In this document: positions 36,974-46,155 of the stretch, in pieces
How the letters are laid out: every line of letters starts with the position of its first letter
Numbering within the stretch: the first letter of the stretch is position 1
Source: Paenibacillus albidus
Lineage (GTDB): Bacteria; Bacillota; Bacilli; Paenibacillales; Paenibacillaceae
Reading direction: 5' to 3'
DNA length: 64,000 bases
NCBI RefSeq assembly: GCF_014644435.1
Contig: NZ_BMKR01000028.1
Location: forward strand, 1 to 64,000
Notes under the pieces: model-generated
What the model was told of the DNA's origin: nothing
The model's input: the letters and a program-made list of their open reading frames with translations, nothing else
Database searches by the model: none
Translations under genes and position numbers: made by a program

Positions 36974-37340
36974 GTGTTTAAAATAGCAGTCACGTATTTT
37001 GGGAACAATGAGTTGCACAGTTTAGAGGTTGGCTGTGGGGTTTCAGCATTAAAAAAAACATGATAGTAATTTATCGGTACATAAAATTGATGAAAGTAAT
37101 ATTCAAACTGAAATAGATACAATAGATGTATTGGTGTTGCTGTAATCGGTGAATTTGGAATATGTAGTAACTGATGACAGAGCAATATCGGATATTGAGA
37201 GTATATCTCCTCCCGAAAGAGACTGTTTCCCAAATGATACAAGGTTTTTTCATGTTTATGGTTCTAGAGGATGTGAGGAGAGGTGTGGATTTTGTGACAG
37301 GAATATCTTATATACAAAAATAAGACCTGTATATTTCTGA
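36974..37340 (+). pseudogene. B12-binding radical SAM enzyme, decayed
   Basis: GTG 36974 with a perfect AGGAGGT starts VFKIAVTYFGNNELHSLEVG, the pattern of a cobalamin-binding radical-SAM N-terminus. At the eight-A run (37051-37058) the frame shifts; HDSNLSVHKIDESN continues in the next frame to a TAA at 37143. After this stop the same frame resumes with ISPPERDCFPND and GSRGCEERCGFCDRN, the CxxxCxxC iron-sulphur motif preceded by the typical PPxRD element, then stops at 37340. Only about 120 of some 450 or more expected codons remain, so it is a relic with a frameshift, a stop and large deletions. Confidence 0.65.
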
Positions 37341-37788
37341 GTTCTCCACAACTGTATTTTCGTTACGAGAAGATATTCACGACTCTATTACAGGAGCAAA
37401 AGGATCATTAGAGAAATTGTTGTATAATCTGCAGCTTCTGAAGAAATACAATATTCGAGTAAGGGTCAAAACCCCTTTAATGAATATTAATATGGGTGAC
37501 TTTAAAGCTATTAAAGATTTTTGTCACCAAAATAAATTTATTTTTCATGTTTCTCCTCTTATATTTTCTAAAACTGATGGAAATGAAGCACCGAAGGAGT
37601 TAAGAATAGCAAAAGATGATTTATCGTTAATCTTGAAGGAGATTGATGAGATAACTAGACATAGACATATACATAAGTATGAGTGCGATAGATGCCCGGG
37701 AATGGCATTGCTTGATGGTAATAGTGTTTTTTCTTGTGATACATTTGCGAAATCATGTGCAGAAATAAGATTATCTAATTATTGTTAA
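37324..37788 (+). pseudogene. Radical SAM/SPASM peptide-maturase C-terminal fragment
   Basis: Opening directly after a TAA (37321), the frame reads LYISEFSTTVFS, IHDSITGAKGSLEKLLYNL, then VRVKTPLMNINMGDFKAI and ends with a cysteine-rich part, CDRCPGMALLDGN and a final SNYC. This is the C-terminal half of a SPASM-type radical SAM protein of the kind that modifies ribosomal peptides (compare the IHDSITG and KTPLM elements). The N-terminal part with CxxxCxxC is absent and there is no ribosome site. It overlaps the tail of the previous relic, which implies a deletion junction near 37330. Confidence 0.65.
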
Positions 37789-37806
37789 TTTAAAATGGGG
37801 GGCAAA

Positions 37807-39603
37807 ATGTTTAAACCAAAAGAATATAAGACATTAGATTATTTGATTCTACCATTAAGAATAATACCAGCGCAAACTATTTATGCTATTCTAATTACTA
37901 TTTTAAATTCGCTTATACCTGCCTACCAGACCCTTGTTATAGCAAATTTTATTAATACTGCGATGGATATTTTTAATGGAAAAACTGATTATTCGTCTAT
38001 TTATTTACCTATCGTATTAATAATGTGTTTTGTGATGTTTACGAATCTTGTTCCGTCAATTACACAAATTATTGATACTTCAGGTCAAAATAAGCTGAAT
38101 GCGATTCTGAAAAAAGAGATATCACTAAAGCATGCTCGTTTGGAGTACAAGCATATTGAAAACCATGATACACAGGAAATATTAAACAGGGTATGCTCAG
38201 ATCCGTTAGGGAATTTTATGGCTGGACTAAATAATTTATTCAGGGGAGCAACACTTTTAATAAGCTCATTTTCATTGCTTATGATCGTTATGTCATCTAC
38301 TTTTATAAGCGGTCTAATTATAATTTTTATAAGTGTACCTTTATTTTATATTGCTATGAAAACAGGGAAGAAAAATTATGAAATGGAAGTGGAGTCTCAG
38401 AAGATTCAGCGAAAATACAATTATTTATCAAGCATTTTAACAAACCGTGACTCTGCTGAGGAACGTAAGCTATTTTCCTACAGCACACCTATTAGTGAAA
38501 AGTTTGCTAAGCTTTACAATGAGTCAAGTAAGATTGAAACTAAAATTGAAATTAAAAGCTATATAAACATGAAAAGCGGTTCCATGGTTACATTGTTAAT
38601 CGTAATTATTATTGTGGCACTACTGTTGCCTTCGCTTCATAGTGGGGGGATTTCCCTTGGTGTTTTTATAGCCCTCGTCAATGCAATTTACGGTTTGGTT
38701 CAGAATATGTCGTGGCAATTATCAAGTACTATGTATGAGTATGCACGGTTAAAAGAATACCTGAATGACTTTTCAATCTTTATAAAGCTAAGCGAAAAAA
38801 AAGATGCTTGTGTTTTACCGGCCGATGTTGACTCCTTTGTGTTTAAATCCCTGGAATTTAGGAAAGTGAGCTTTAAATATCCGGGGACTGAACGCTATAT
38901 ATTAAAGGACTGCTCTTTCGTATTGAATCACAATACAAATTATTGTTTCGTAGGAGTAAACGGTGCAGGGAAGACAACTATTACGAAACTATTAGTAGGT
39001 ATGTATGACGAATTTGAAGGCGAAATATTAATAAATGGTAAAAATATTAGAGATTATACATTTGCTGAAATAAAAGGACTAATTTCTGTGGTTTATCAGG
39101 ATTTTGCTAAATATTCATTGAAATTTAAGGACAATATTCTTATCGGAAATATTATCAAAACCGATGAAGAGAAACTTGTGAATATTGTTTCAGAAATGGG
39201 CTTGGATGATGTAGTAAAGAGTTTAGAGTTTGGTATGGATACCTACCTTGGTAAGGTAAAAGAAAACAGCAAGGACATATCCGGAGGGCAGTGGCAGAGA
39301 CTAGCTATATCTAGATTGTTGTATTCAAACTCTAAAATAAATATTTTGGACGAACCAACGGCTGCACTGGATCCATTGGCCGAAAGCAACGTGTACGAAC
39401 TGTTTAGGCAGGTTAACAAAGACAGATTTTCAATCTACATAACTCACCGATTGGGCGCTGCCAAAATAGCTGATGAAATATTGGTTGTAAACGAGGGATA
39501 TATTGCGGAGCAAGGTTCTCATGAACAATTGATGTCGCTAGAAAATGGTATATACAGTAAGATGTTTGCTAGCCAGAAATCCTGGTATGAAACGGATATA
39601 TAA
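37807..39603 (+). CDS. ABC exporter, fused membrane and ATPase domains (1)
   Basis: ATG 37807 is preferred, with GGGGGG four bases upstream. The 598-residue protein has about six membrane helices in the first 330 residues, then an ATPase domain: Walker A GVNGAGKTT near 381, signature ISGGQWQRLA near 490, Walker B INILDEPTAALD near 511, and a THR switch. It would form a half-transporter, probably a heterodimer with the next gene, that exports a peptide or lipid-like product. The frame is fully intact although the genes before and after it are broken. AT-rich codon use marks it as foreign to the neighbouring operons. Confidence 0.88.
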   Translation: MFKPKEYKTLDYLILPLRIIPAQTIYAILITILNSLIPAYQTLVIANFINTAMDIFNGKTDYSSIYLPIVLIMCFVMFTNLVPSITQIIDTSGQNKLNAILKKEISLKHARLEYKHIENHDTQEILNRVCSDPLGNFMAGLNNLFRGATLLISSFSLLMIVMSSTFISGLIIIFISVPLFYIAMKTGKKNYEMEVESQKIQRKYNYLSSILTNRDSAEERKLFSYSTPISEKFAKLYNESSKIETKIEIKSYINMKSGSMVTLLIVIIIVALLLPSLHSGGISLGVFIALVNAIYGLVQNMSWQLSSTMYEYARLKEYLNDFSIFIKLSEKKDACVLPADVDSFVFKSLEFRKVSFKYPGTERYILKDCSFVLNHNTNYCFVGVNGAGKTTITKLLVGMYDEFEGEILINGKNIRDYTFAEIKGLISVVYQDFAKYSLKFKDNILIGNIIKTDEEKLVNIVSEMGLDDVVKSLEFGMDTYLGKVKENSKDISGGQWQRLAISRLLYSNSKINILDEPTAALDPLAESNVYELFRQVNKDRFSIYITHRLGAAKIADEILVVNEGYIAEQGSHEQLMSLENGIYSKMFASQKSWYETDI

Positions 39604-39639
39604 TAATGTTTTAATTAATTTTGTATTTTTAAAGGATGA

Positions 39640-41412
39640 ATGAGGATAATGAAGAGCAAAGGCTTTTTCATAAACAGCCTTAAGGGCATAAAAATAATGT
39701 TTGAAGCGAATCCGGCCATGTTTTTATTACATATTTTCTTTACAACCATTCATGGCGCCTCATGGGCTCTGCAAGTATTATTCATGCAAAAGTTTTTTGA
39801 CATGGCTCAAAATTATGCCGCAAATAAAATTGATTTTGGAACTATCATATTGTATTTAATTGGCATGGGATTAACGTATGCATTATGTCAATTAATGAAC
39901 GGTGTGGATAATTGCCATGCACGAATCCTTGATATAAATGTTGGCAAACGAACGAACAGGCTAATTCATGAAAGTATTGATAGAATAAATGTGGTTGAAT
40001 TTGAGGACACCAACCGCCTTGACTTTATAAATAAGGCGATAAACGGAAGCCGCAATATGGTGTGGGTGTGCTTAACTCTTTTGGATTTGGTATTTTTCTA
40101 TACTATTTATTTTGGTTTTATGGGGTGGTACCTGTTTACTCTTAAACCTATTCTAGGTATAAGTATTGTGATAGTCTTCATACCATGTGTACTTTCTAAA
40201 TTGGTGCACGTAATGAATTTTAAAAAATTAGAAGATAGCTCCGCACCTATTAGAAGAGAATATGAGAATTATGAAAGATGTATGACAGACAAGGAGTTTT
40301 TTAAAGAGACCAGACTGCTTGGCGCAACTGATTTCTTTAATAGGCTATATACCTCTTCTCTTAGAAAGTTAAATCGACTTGTTTTTATAGCTCAGCTTAA
40401 AAAAAATCTTCTCAATCTAATTTTAGATATTGTAACAGTAATAGGTTATGGAATTATAATCTATATGCTTTTTAGATTTGTAATGAACCAAGAAATTTCT
40501 GTTGGGGCCTTTGCAGCCGTTCTAGCGTCTATTTATAGGCTTTATAGTTTTATGAGTGAATTGGTTTCTGAAAGAATCGGTTGGGCATCTGAAAATGTTG
40601 CAACTGTTGAAAACTTTTTAGACTTCATCAGCGAAAAAAACAACCCTGAAAAACTAATGTCAAAGCCTCAAAATTATGATATTAAATTAAATAATGTGAG
40701 TTTCATCTATCCAATGACTGACAAGAATGCTCTAGATAACATCAGTTTAACAATACATAATGGACAAACCTTAGCGATAGTTGGAGAGAACGGCAGTGGC
40801 AAGACAACCTTATGCAGATTAATTATGGGACTATACGAGGCGTCTGAAGGAGAAGTCACTTTTGGAGATATACCTGTTAGGTATTTGAGTTATGACAACA
40901 CATCCGCCGTCTTTCAAAAATATGGCCAATACAAAATGACCGTTCAGGAAAATTTGAGCATCAGCCAGATGGACAAACCTGCAAATGAAGCAATGCTTAT
41001 GGATATTTGTGATAAGTCGGGGGTTCTTTTGAAAGACGAGAGCTATAAAGACGGATTAAATACTATGCTCGGCCGCGATTTTGACGGTATAGAGATATCG
41101 GGTGGTCAATGGCAACGTATAGCTATTGCACGCGGGTTATTTAGACATAGTGATTTGATTATTTTGGATGAGCCGACGGCAGCCATTGACCCTCTGGAAG
41201 AAACACGCCTTTACAATGACTTTATAAACATCTGCAATGACAAAACAGCGATACTAGTTACTCACAGGTTGGGTTCAGCTAAGATTGCCGATAGAATTAT
41301 TGTCTTGAAGGATGGTCAGATTGTGCAGGATGGTAATCACAGACAACTTATTAATACTGATGGTGAATATAAAAGTATGTATGAATCTCAGAGGAAGTGG
41401 TATAGTGAATGA
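39640..41412 (+). CDS. ABC exporter, fused membrane and ATPase domains (2)
   Basis: A 590-residue half-transporter similar in layout to its upstream neighbour: membrane domain first, then Walker A GENGSGKTT near 381, signature ISGGQWQRIA near 485 and Walker B LIILDEPTAAID near 505. ATG 39640 or ATG 39649 could be the start; AAAGGA at 39631 fits the second somewhat better. It lies 36 bases after the first transporter and its stop overlaps the start of the broken gene at 41409, so the three were co-transcribed. Export of a peptide product is inferred from the radical-SAM remnants upstream. Confidence 0.88.
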   Translation: MRIMKSKGFFINSLKGIKIMFEANPAMFLLHIFFTTIHGASWALQVLFMQKFFDMAQNYAANKIDFGTIILYLIGMGLTYALCQLMNGVDNCHARILDINVGKRTNRLIHESIDRINVVEFEDTNRLDFINKAINGSRNMVWVCLTLLDLVFFYTIYFGFMGWYLFTLKPILGISIVIVFIPCVLSKLVHVMNFKKLEDSSAPIRREYENYERCMTDKEFFKETRLLGATDFFNRLYTSSLRKLNRLVFIAQLKKNLLNLILDIVTVIGYGIIIYMLFRFVMNQEISVGAFAAVLASIYRLYSFMSELVSERIGWASENVATVENFLDFISEKNNPEKLMSKPQNYDIKLNNVSFIYPMTDKNALDNISLTIHNGQTLAIVGENGSGKTTLCRLIMGLYEASEGEVTFGDIPVRYLSYDNTSAVFQKYGQYKMTVQENLSISQMDKPANEAMLMDICDKSGVLLKDESYKDGLNTMLGRDFDGIEISGGQWQRIAIARGLFRHSDLIILDEPTAAIDPLEETRLYNDFINICNDKTAILVTHRLGSAKIADRIIVLKDGQIVQDGNHRQLINTDGEYKSMYESQRKWYSE

Positions 41413-41938
41413 GTTTTTTTCAAAAAACCCAACTCCTTTGCCAGTGCGTTGTTACTTTTGAAGATATGTTTAAATCAATTTATTATTTGAGTGACTCTAA
41501 CGAGATAATATTTTTAAAAGCAACGGGAAACTATGACAATCATTTGATATTGCAAAAATCAAAGAATCAATAAGCCACTACTTAGAAGGTATTAATACAT
41601 ATAAAGTGAATGGTATAAACACTTTTAACCGTGAGGACGCATTTGTATTTGGAGTCAATGTTATAACTCTATTAATATCAACGCTTCAGAGCGGAGAAAC
41701 TCAAATATTAGATATGAGATATTTTCGCACTCTATTAGAGCATAAAAATATAAACTATGACCGCATGAAGTATATATATATAAAGAGTTGAATATTGAAA
41801 GTAATGAGATTTTGATTCAATTAAAAGAGATAAGGGTGACGATGGAAGCTGTCTATAATTTAATGATTAAGTATTATATTACGAATAATAATGTAATTTT
41901 TAAAGAAAGTGGTAGCGTTGTTGAATAATATTTTGAAT
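41409..41938 (+). pseudogene. Unknown accessory protein with two frameshifts
   Basis: ATG 41409 overlaps the stop of the ABC gene (ATGA). The first 54 codons end at 41573. The reading then continues in another frame (IKESISHYLEGINTYKV, FGVNVITLLISTLQSGE) to 41791, and in a third frame (ELNIESNEILIQLKEI, MEAVYNLMIKYY) to TAA 41936-41938. Joined, these give a continuous, helix-rich protein of about 175 residues that I cannot assign. Its coupling to the exporter suggests an accessory role in the same pathway. The two frame breaks show that it is dead, or that the assembly has errors here. Confidence 0.5.
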
Positions 41939-42117
41939 TGGGAGAAGAAATGCTATCCAGAAATATTAACTATAAATTAACCTGAATTTTGTAAAGTATA
42001 AAACCCTATTATTTTTTCTTTCTCTTGCATAAAAGATTACACCCTAGACCTTGTTTATAAAAAATAAATAGAAATTGGAGAAATTTAAAATATATTTAAA
42101 GGATCGGGGGATCTTCA

Positions 42118-42717
42118 ATGAACATGGATGATGAGAATTTACTTCAATATTATCTGGAACTCAAAGGTCCGGATGCCGGAGAATGGAACTCCTCTCCACA
42201 GTGCATTCACACACAGCTGGTGACAAGAGACTACATAAAGAAGACCTTTGTTCATTTTGATGGTATTGAGGTATGCAATGTTGGCATCGGAACTGGAGAT
42301 TGGGACGATTACCTGGGGTATTGGCTTAAGGGAAAAGGAAGTTTAACCAGCATTGATATTGACGAAAGTATTTGCGAGACATTTGAGTATAGACAAATGA
42401 GGGAGCAGCATCCGAATCCATCAAAGGTTGTATGCAGGAGCTTATTCGACTCCGATTTGCCTAAAGAAGCCTTTGATCTTGTAACCCTCATTGGGTCCGC
42501 CATTAATGAAACCGGAGACTTCAAGAAATGCTTGGATTCGTGTTTTCGTTTAATTAAGCATGGAGGACATTTGATGTTTATGGCAAGTTTAAAATATACG
42601 CCCGTTGAAATGCTGGAAGAGTATATAAGTAATACTATATATCATATTGTGCAAAAAGATCTATACGAAGCCTTCCCTGAATACCCATTTTTCATCAGCA
42701 AAATCAGGAAATACTGA
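42118..42717 (+). CDS. SAM-dependent methyltransferase
   Basis: A 199-residue class I methyltransferase. The SAM-binding loop reads VCNVGIGTGDWDDYLGYWL near residue 50, SIDIDES near 80 is the acidic strand 2, and AFDLVTLIGSAINE near 120 is motif IV. GGGGGATC precedes the ATG. The substrate is unknown; a tailoring role in the adjacent decayed natural-product cluster is possible. Its stop (TGA 42715-42717) abuts the first codons of a GH32 remnant, so the right border of the island lies at about 42717 and the natural C-terminus might have been altered there. Confidence 0.72.
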   Translation: MNMDDENLLQYYLELKGPDAGEWNSSPQCIHTQLVTRDYIKKTFVHFDGIEVCNVGIGTGDWDDYLGYWLKGKGSLTSIDIDESICETFEYRQMREQHPNPSKVVCRSLFDSDLPKEAFDLVTLIGSAINETGDFKKCLDSCFRLIKHGGHLMFMASLKYTPVEMLEEYISNTIYHIVQKDLYEAFPEYPFFISKIRKY

Positions 42718-43117
42718 TCCCGAAATATCTGGGAAGCCTTGCCTTGTGATCATAGCAGAGTTTGAGATGTCCGGCTGTACCGCTGAAGAAATCGGATTTG
42801 TACTCAGGAGTTCCGGGGACGGCGTGCAGCAGACATTGCTTCTCTATCATAAGCAGACGGGTGTACTGACCTTTGACCGTTCCCGCTCAGACGGCTGGAG
42901 CGAGGGCGCTCAAAATGCCATCTTGGAGAGAACTGGTGGGGAGCCGCTGATGCTTCATATTTTTGTCGACACCAGCGTTGTAGAGGTTTATGCAGATAGT
43001 TATCGGACAGTCATGACCAACAACATCTATCCGGACCCCGCCAGTATAGGTCTGGAGATTTTCGTCAGAGGGGGAAGTGTCAGCATCATTTCACTAGACG
43101 TCTGGAAGCTGCGCTAG
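42718..43117 (+). pseudogene. GH32 C-terminal domain remnant
   Basis: The stretch CLVIIAEFEMSGCTAEEIGF, TLLLYHKQTGVLTFDRS and LMLHIFVDTSVVEVYADSY, ending VWKLR, is the C-terminal beta-sandwich of a GH32 enzyme (compare LFLDRSSIELFADDG at the gene at 21411). The catalytic propeller is missing and no ribosome site is present. Its composition matches the fructan loci, not the AT-rich island. It is the surviving tail of a fructosidase gene replaced by, or cut at, the island border. Confidence 0.75.
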
Positions 43118-43187
43118 GCATGGTGAACCTAAGTGGGAAGCCCGATGCGGATAGGCGCTATTGTCTGAATGATATATCAAGCCTTGT

Positions 43188-43234
43188 AAACCGGAGGCGC
43201 CCGTATATGATAACGGGCGGTCTCCGGTTTTTAT
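43188..43234 (+). terminator. Rho-independent terminator
   Basis: AACCGGAG-GCGCCCGT pairs with ACGGGCGG-TCTCCGGTT, closed by ATATGATA and followed by TTT. It is the terminator of the truncated GH32 gene. Confidence 0.8.
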
Positions 43235-43306
43235 GGATAACTTGGTAGGCTTCAGATGATAAGTTACAGGTGATGCAGAAGGAATCGTGTCGCTTTCAGC
43301 TTAGTG

Positions 43307-43439
43307 AAACGGACAGAGGATACGCAATTTAGCGGAAAAACCTGATTTTCCGGTTGATTCGGACTCAGGATCCGTTAATTCGTCCGTACAGGCTCAGAAT
43401 GAGGGGCAAAAGGTCATTTAGCGGAATCTCTGTCCGTTT
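43307..43439. repeat. Inverted repeat in the intergenic region
   Basis: AAACGGACAGAG (43307-43318) and CTCTGTCCGTTT (43428-43439) are perfect inverted copies flanking a stretch with several TTAGCGGA/GCTAAATCG words. The 43235-43570 gap holds nothing else I can name. Confidence 0.5.
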
Positions 43440-43570
43440 GACCTGCTAAATCGCCTGATCCGCCCCAATAACGGATCTCCTGTCCGGATCATTGCAGATT
43501 GATCGTGAAGGGACCAAGCACAAGCCCGCAAAGGGACCCGGCGGAATGCTGCATGTCAACCATTCGTGTC

Positions 43571-44446
43571 TTAGCTCTGCAGAGCCTTGATCCCCAGTGC
43601 CAGAGCACCGCACAAGCCCGCATGGTCACCCAGGCCGGGAGGAACAATATAAGTATCCATGTCCTCCAGGATTTCCGGCGCTGCCACGTACCCGTTCAGA
43701 GCTTTGCGGACTTCCTTGCGGATCAGCGGAAACAGCTGCTCCTGGTGCATTACCCCTCCGCCCAGGATCACACGCTTTGGAGACAATAGAAGAATCACGC
43801 CCGCAATGGCTTGACCCAAATAATACGCCTCCATCTCCCACGCCAGATGATCAGCCGGCAACGCAGAGCCTTTGATGCCCCAACGCTTCTCGATAGCCGG
43901 TCCTGCCGCCAATCCCTCCAGACAGTCGCCATGATAAGGACACAAGCCTTCAAAGATATCTTCTGCATGCCGCCGGGTCAGCACATGGCCGCCTTCGGGA
44001 TGAACAAGTCCGTGGATCAGTTTGCCCTCTGCATACACGCCCACTCCGACACCTGTTCCGATTGTATAATAGACGCAGCTGTCCAATCCTTTAGCCGCGC
44101 CCCATTTAACTTCACCAAAGGCCGCAGCATTCACATCCGTATCGAATCCGATTGGCACAGGGAAATGCCGTTTCATATACCCGACGAAGTCGAACCCCTT
44201 CCAGCCCCGCTTGGGCGTAGTTGTTACATGTCCATATAAGGGGCTGGATAAATCCATATTCACCGGGCCAAACGATCCAATCCCGATAGCCAGAGCCCCT
44301 GTATCCTTAAAATAAGCAACCGCCTGCTTCAGGGTCTCCTCCGGAGTCTCCGTCGGAAAGCTGATCCGGTCCAGAATTTCTCCTTTCTCATTGCCTACTC
44401 CGCAGATGAATTTTGTGCCGCCTGCTTCAATCGCCCCAATGATCAT
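43571..44446 (-). CDS. ROK-family fructokinase
   Basis: A 291-residue sugar kinase. The phosphate loop is IGAIEAGGTKFICGVG at the N-terminus. IGIGSFGPVNMD near 60 and FDTDVNAAAFGEVKWGA near 105 hold the catalytic Asp. The ROK zinc region reads HPEGGHVLTRRH, then CPYHGDCLEGLAAGPA around 150-180. The EAGGTK loop and HGDCLEGLA fit the fructokinase/mannokinase branch. GGAGGAG precedes the start. It is divergent from the GH32-like gene at 44640, with two LacI operators between them, and would phosphorylate the fructose released by the locus enzymes to fructose 6-phosphate. Confidence 0.88.
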   Translation of the reverse strand: MIIGAIEAGGTKFICGVGNEKGEILDRISFPTETPEETLKQAVAYFKDTGALAIGIGSFGPVNMDLSSPLYGHVTTTPKRGWKGFDFVGYMKRHFPVPIGFDTDVNAAAFGEVKWGAAKGLDSCVYYTIGTGVGVGVYAEGKLIHGLVHPEGGHVLTRRHAEDIFEGLCPYHGDCLEGLAAGPAIEKRWGIKGSALPADHLAWEMEAYYLGQAIAGVILLLSPKRVILGGGVMHQEQLFPLIRKEVRKALNGYVAAPEILEDMDTYIVPPGLGDHAGLCGALALGIKALQS

Positions 44447-44495
44447 AATGTGTTCTCCTCCTGGATGGAAAGAATAAATTTCCCCGTCTCATTTA

Positions 44496-44514
44496 TTGGT
44501 AAACGTTTTACCAA
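44496..44514. promoter_or_regulatory. LacI-type operator, kinase side
   Basis: TTGGTAAACGTTTTACCAA is an almost perfect palindrome 50 bases before the kinase start. It shares GTAAA/TTTAC arms with the operator at 44609. Confidence 0.7.
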
Positions 44515-44574
44515 ATAATATTTCACTAAGTATTCAATATACCTATAAACTCACTATACAAATAAATGTAACCG

Positions 44575-44622
44575 TTGACAAGAATAAAAATTATGATACT
44601 ATATGTTTGTAAAACGTTTTAC
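44575..44622 (+). promoter_or_regulatory. Promoter and LacI operator of fructan locus 2
   Basis: TTGACA (44575-44580), a 16-base spacer and TACTAT (44597-44602) form a strong promoter. The palindrome GTAAAACGTTTTAC (44609-44622) follows at once, where a bound repressor would block transcription. The regulator at 50439 is the likely partner. Confidence 0.75.
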
Positions 44623-44639
44623 TAATGGAGATGATGATG

Positions 44640-46103
44640 ATGAGTAAAGTATTCTACAGACCCCGGAATGGCTGGGTCGGTGATGTGATTCCGTTTTATG
44701 ACAATGGGGAGTACAAGCTCTACTATCTTCATGATGAGAGAGTGGGGGGGGACTATGGCAACCATACCTCATGGAATTTACTGGCCACCAGAAATGGACT
44801 TGATTTTGAGGATTACGGAGAGGTTCTGCCGAACGGTGATGAAACCGCATTAGACCGGAATGCTTATACCGGCTCCGTCATCAAGGACAAGGAAGGTGTG
44901 TACCATCTTTTCTACACGGGACATAACCCCAACCCCGCGTTTTGCAAGAATGGTAAGCCCTTACAAGTTGTGCTGCGGGCAACCGGCACCGACGGGATTC
45001 ATTGGACGAAGGATAGCGGCTTCAAGCTTTACGGGGATGAAGTGATCTATGAGCAATATGATTGGCGTGATCCCTACGTATTCTTCAACGAAGAGAAGCA
45101 GGAATATTGGATGCTGGTCACGGCGAGGGAAATGAATTCTTCCGAGAAAAGAGGCGGGTGCATCGCACTTCTAACTTCCGATGACCTGCTCCACTGGAAA
45201 TACTGTAAACCCTTCTACAGCCCGGACAAATACATTACGATGGAATGTCCCGATTATTTCAAGATGGGGGAATGGCATTATCTGGTCTATTCCACCTTCA
45301 GTGAGAAGTTCGTTACCCACTATAAAAAGAGCAAAACGATCGATGGCTTATACACATCACCGACGTTGGACACCTTTGACGGCAGGGGATTCTATGCAGC
45401 CAAAACAGCATCAGACGGCGTGAAGCGGTACGCCTTTGGCTGGGTTCCTTCGAAAAAGGGCTCGAATGATTACGGGGATTGGGAGTGGGCAGGCACTCTG
45501 GTTGTCCATGAGCTGCACCAGAATAAACAGGGTGAATTACTTGTGAGAATGCCGTCTTCTATCTATGGACATTTTAATAGGGAAGAACAAATTCGGCCGC
45601 AAGAGAAGAAAAATTGCATTCAGCAGGAGAACGGGCTGCAGCTCTCTTCCCCGGATGGGCTGGCTTATAGCGTGCTTAACCCACTGCCTGCTCAGGTCAT
45701 GCTTGAAGCATCCTTTGCAGATTGGCAGCATGTGAAGGACTTTGGGATCGCGGTTCGCACGGATAAGGCGCTGGACAATGGTTATTTCATCAAATTTGAT
45801 CCTTTCCACAACCGGATTACATTTGATATGTGGCCGAGAACGGAGCCGGGATTTTTTCAATGGCAAATTGCCGGGGACAGGCCGCAAATGATTGAGCTGG
45901 AGCGTCCGTTTGATTTTGCGAGCCACAGCCGGATTCACTTCCAACTGCTTCTGGAAGAAGATATCTTATGCCTTTATGTCAATAATGAAGTTGCAATGAC
46001 TACACGAATCTATAACTTCAAAGACGGCCATTTTGGATTTTTTGCCAATGAAGGTGCTGTAAACGTTCAGGACATTACCCTAAAAACAGCTGGTGAGCTT
46101 TGA
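44640..46103 (+). CDS. GH32-like fructosidase of locus 2
   Basis: ATG 44640 is used because GGAG at 44627 lies nine bases upstream; the ATG repeats before it have no site. The 487-residue cytosolic protein is a distant homologue of those at 25183 and 34448, with Asp15 in GWVGDVIPF, Asp144 in WRDPY and Glu202 in MECPD as the probable active site, and a C-terminal beta-sandwich. It is the first gene of an operon with a binding protein, two permeases and GH172. The shared pairing with GH172 suggests that the two enzymes act in one pathway. Confidence 0.82.
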   Translation: MSKVFYRPRNGWVGDVIPFYDNGEYKLYYLHDERVGGDYGNHTSWNLLATRNGLDFEDYGEVLPNGDETALDRNAYTGSVIKDKEGVYHLFYTGHNPNPAFCKNGKPLQVVLRATGTDGIHWTKDSGFKLYGDEVIYEQYDWRDPYVFFNEEKQEYWMLVTAREMNSSEKRGGCIALLTSDDLLHWKYCKPFYSPDKYITMECPDYFKMGEWHYLVYSTFSEKFVTHYKKSKTIDGLYTSPTLDTFDGRGFYAAKTASDGVKRYAFGWVPSKKGSNDYGDWEWAGTLVVHELHQNKQGELLVRMPSSIYGHFNREEQIRPQEKKNCIQQENGLQLSSPDGLAYSVLNPLPAQVMLEASFADWQHVKDFGIAVRTDKALDNGYFIKFDPFHNRITFDMWPRTEPGFFQWQIAGDRPQMIELERPFDFASHSRIHFQLLLEEDILCLYVNNEVAMTTRIYNFKDGHFGFFANEGAVNVQDITLKTAGEL

Positions 46104-46155
46104 TCACAGGATGGTTTTACGGCACTTATAAGATATATATTGGAGGGGTTTTAAA

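Noticed and set aside
36869..37063. 64-codon frame at the start of the radical-SAM relic
   Set aside because: The strong AGGAGGT places the true start at GTG 36974; the upstream codons are chance extension. I also considered the 29-codon product as a RiPP precursor but rejected it, because the next frame continues a cobalamin-binding domain pattern.
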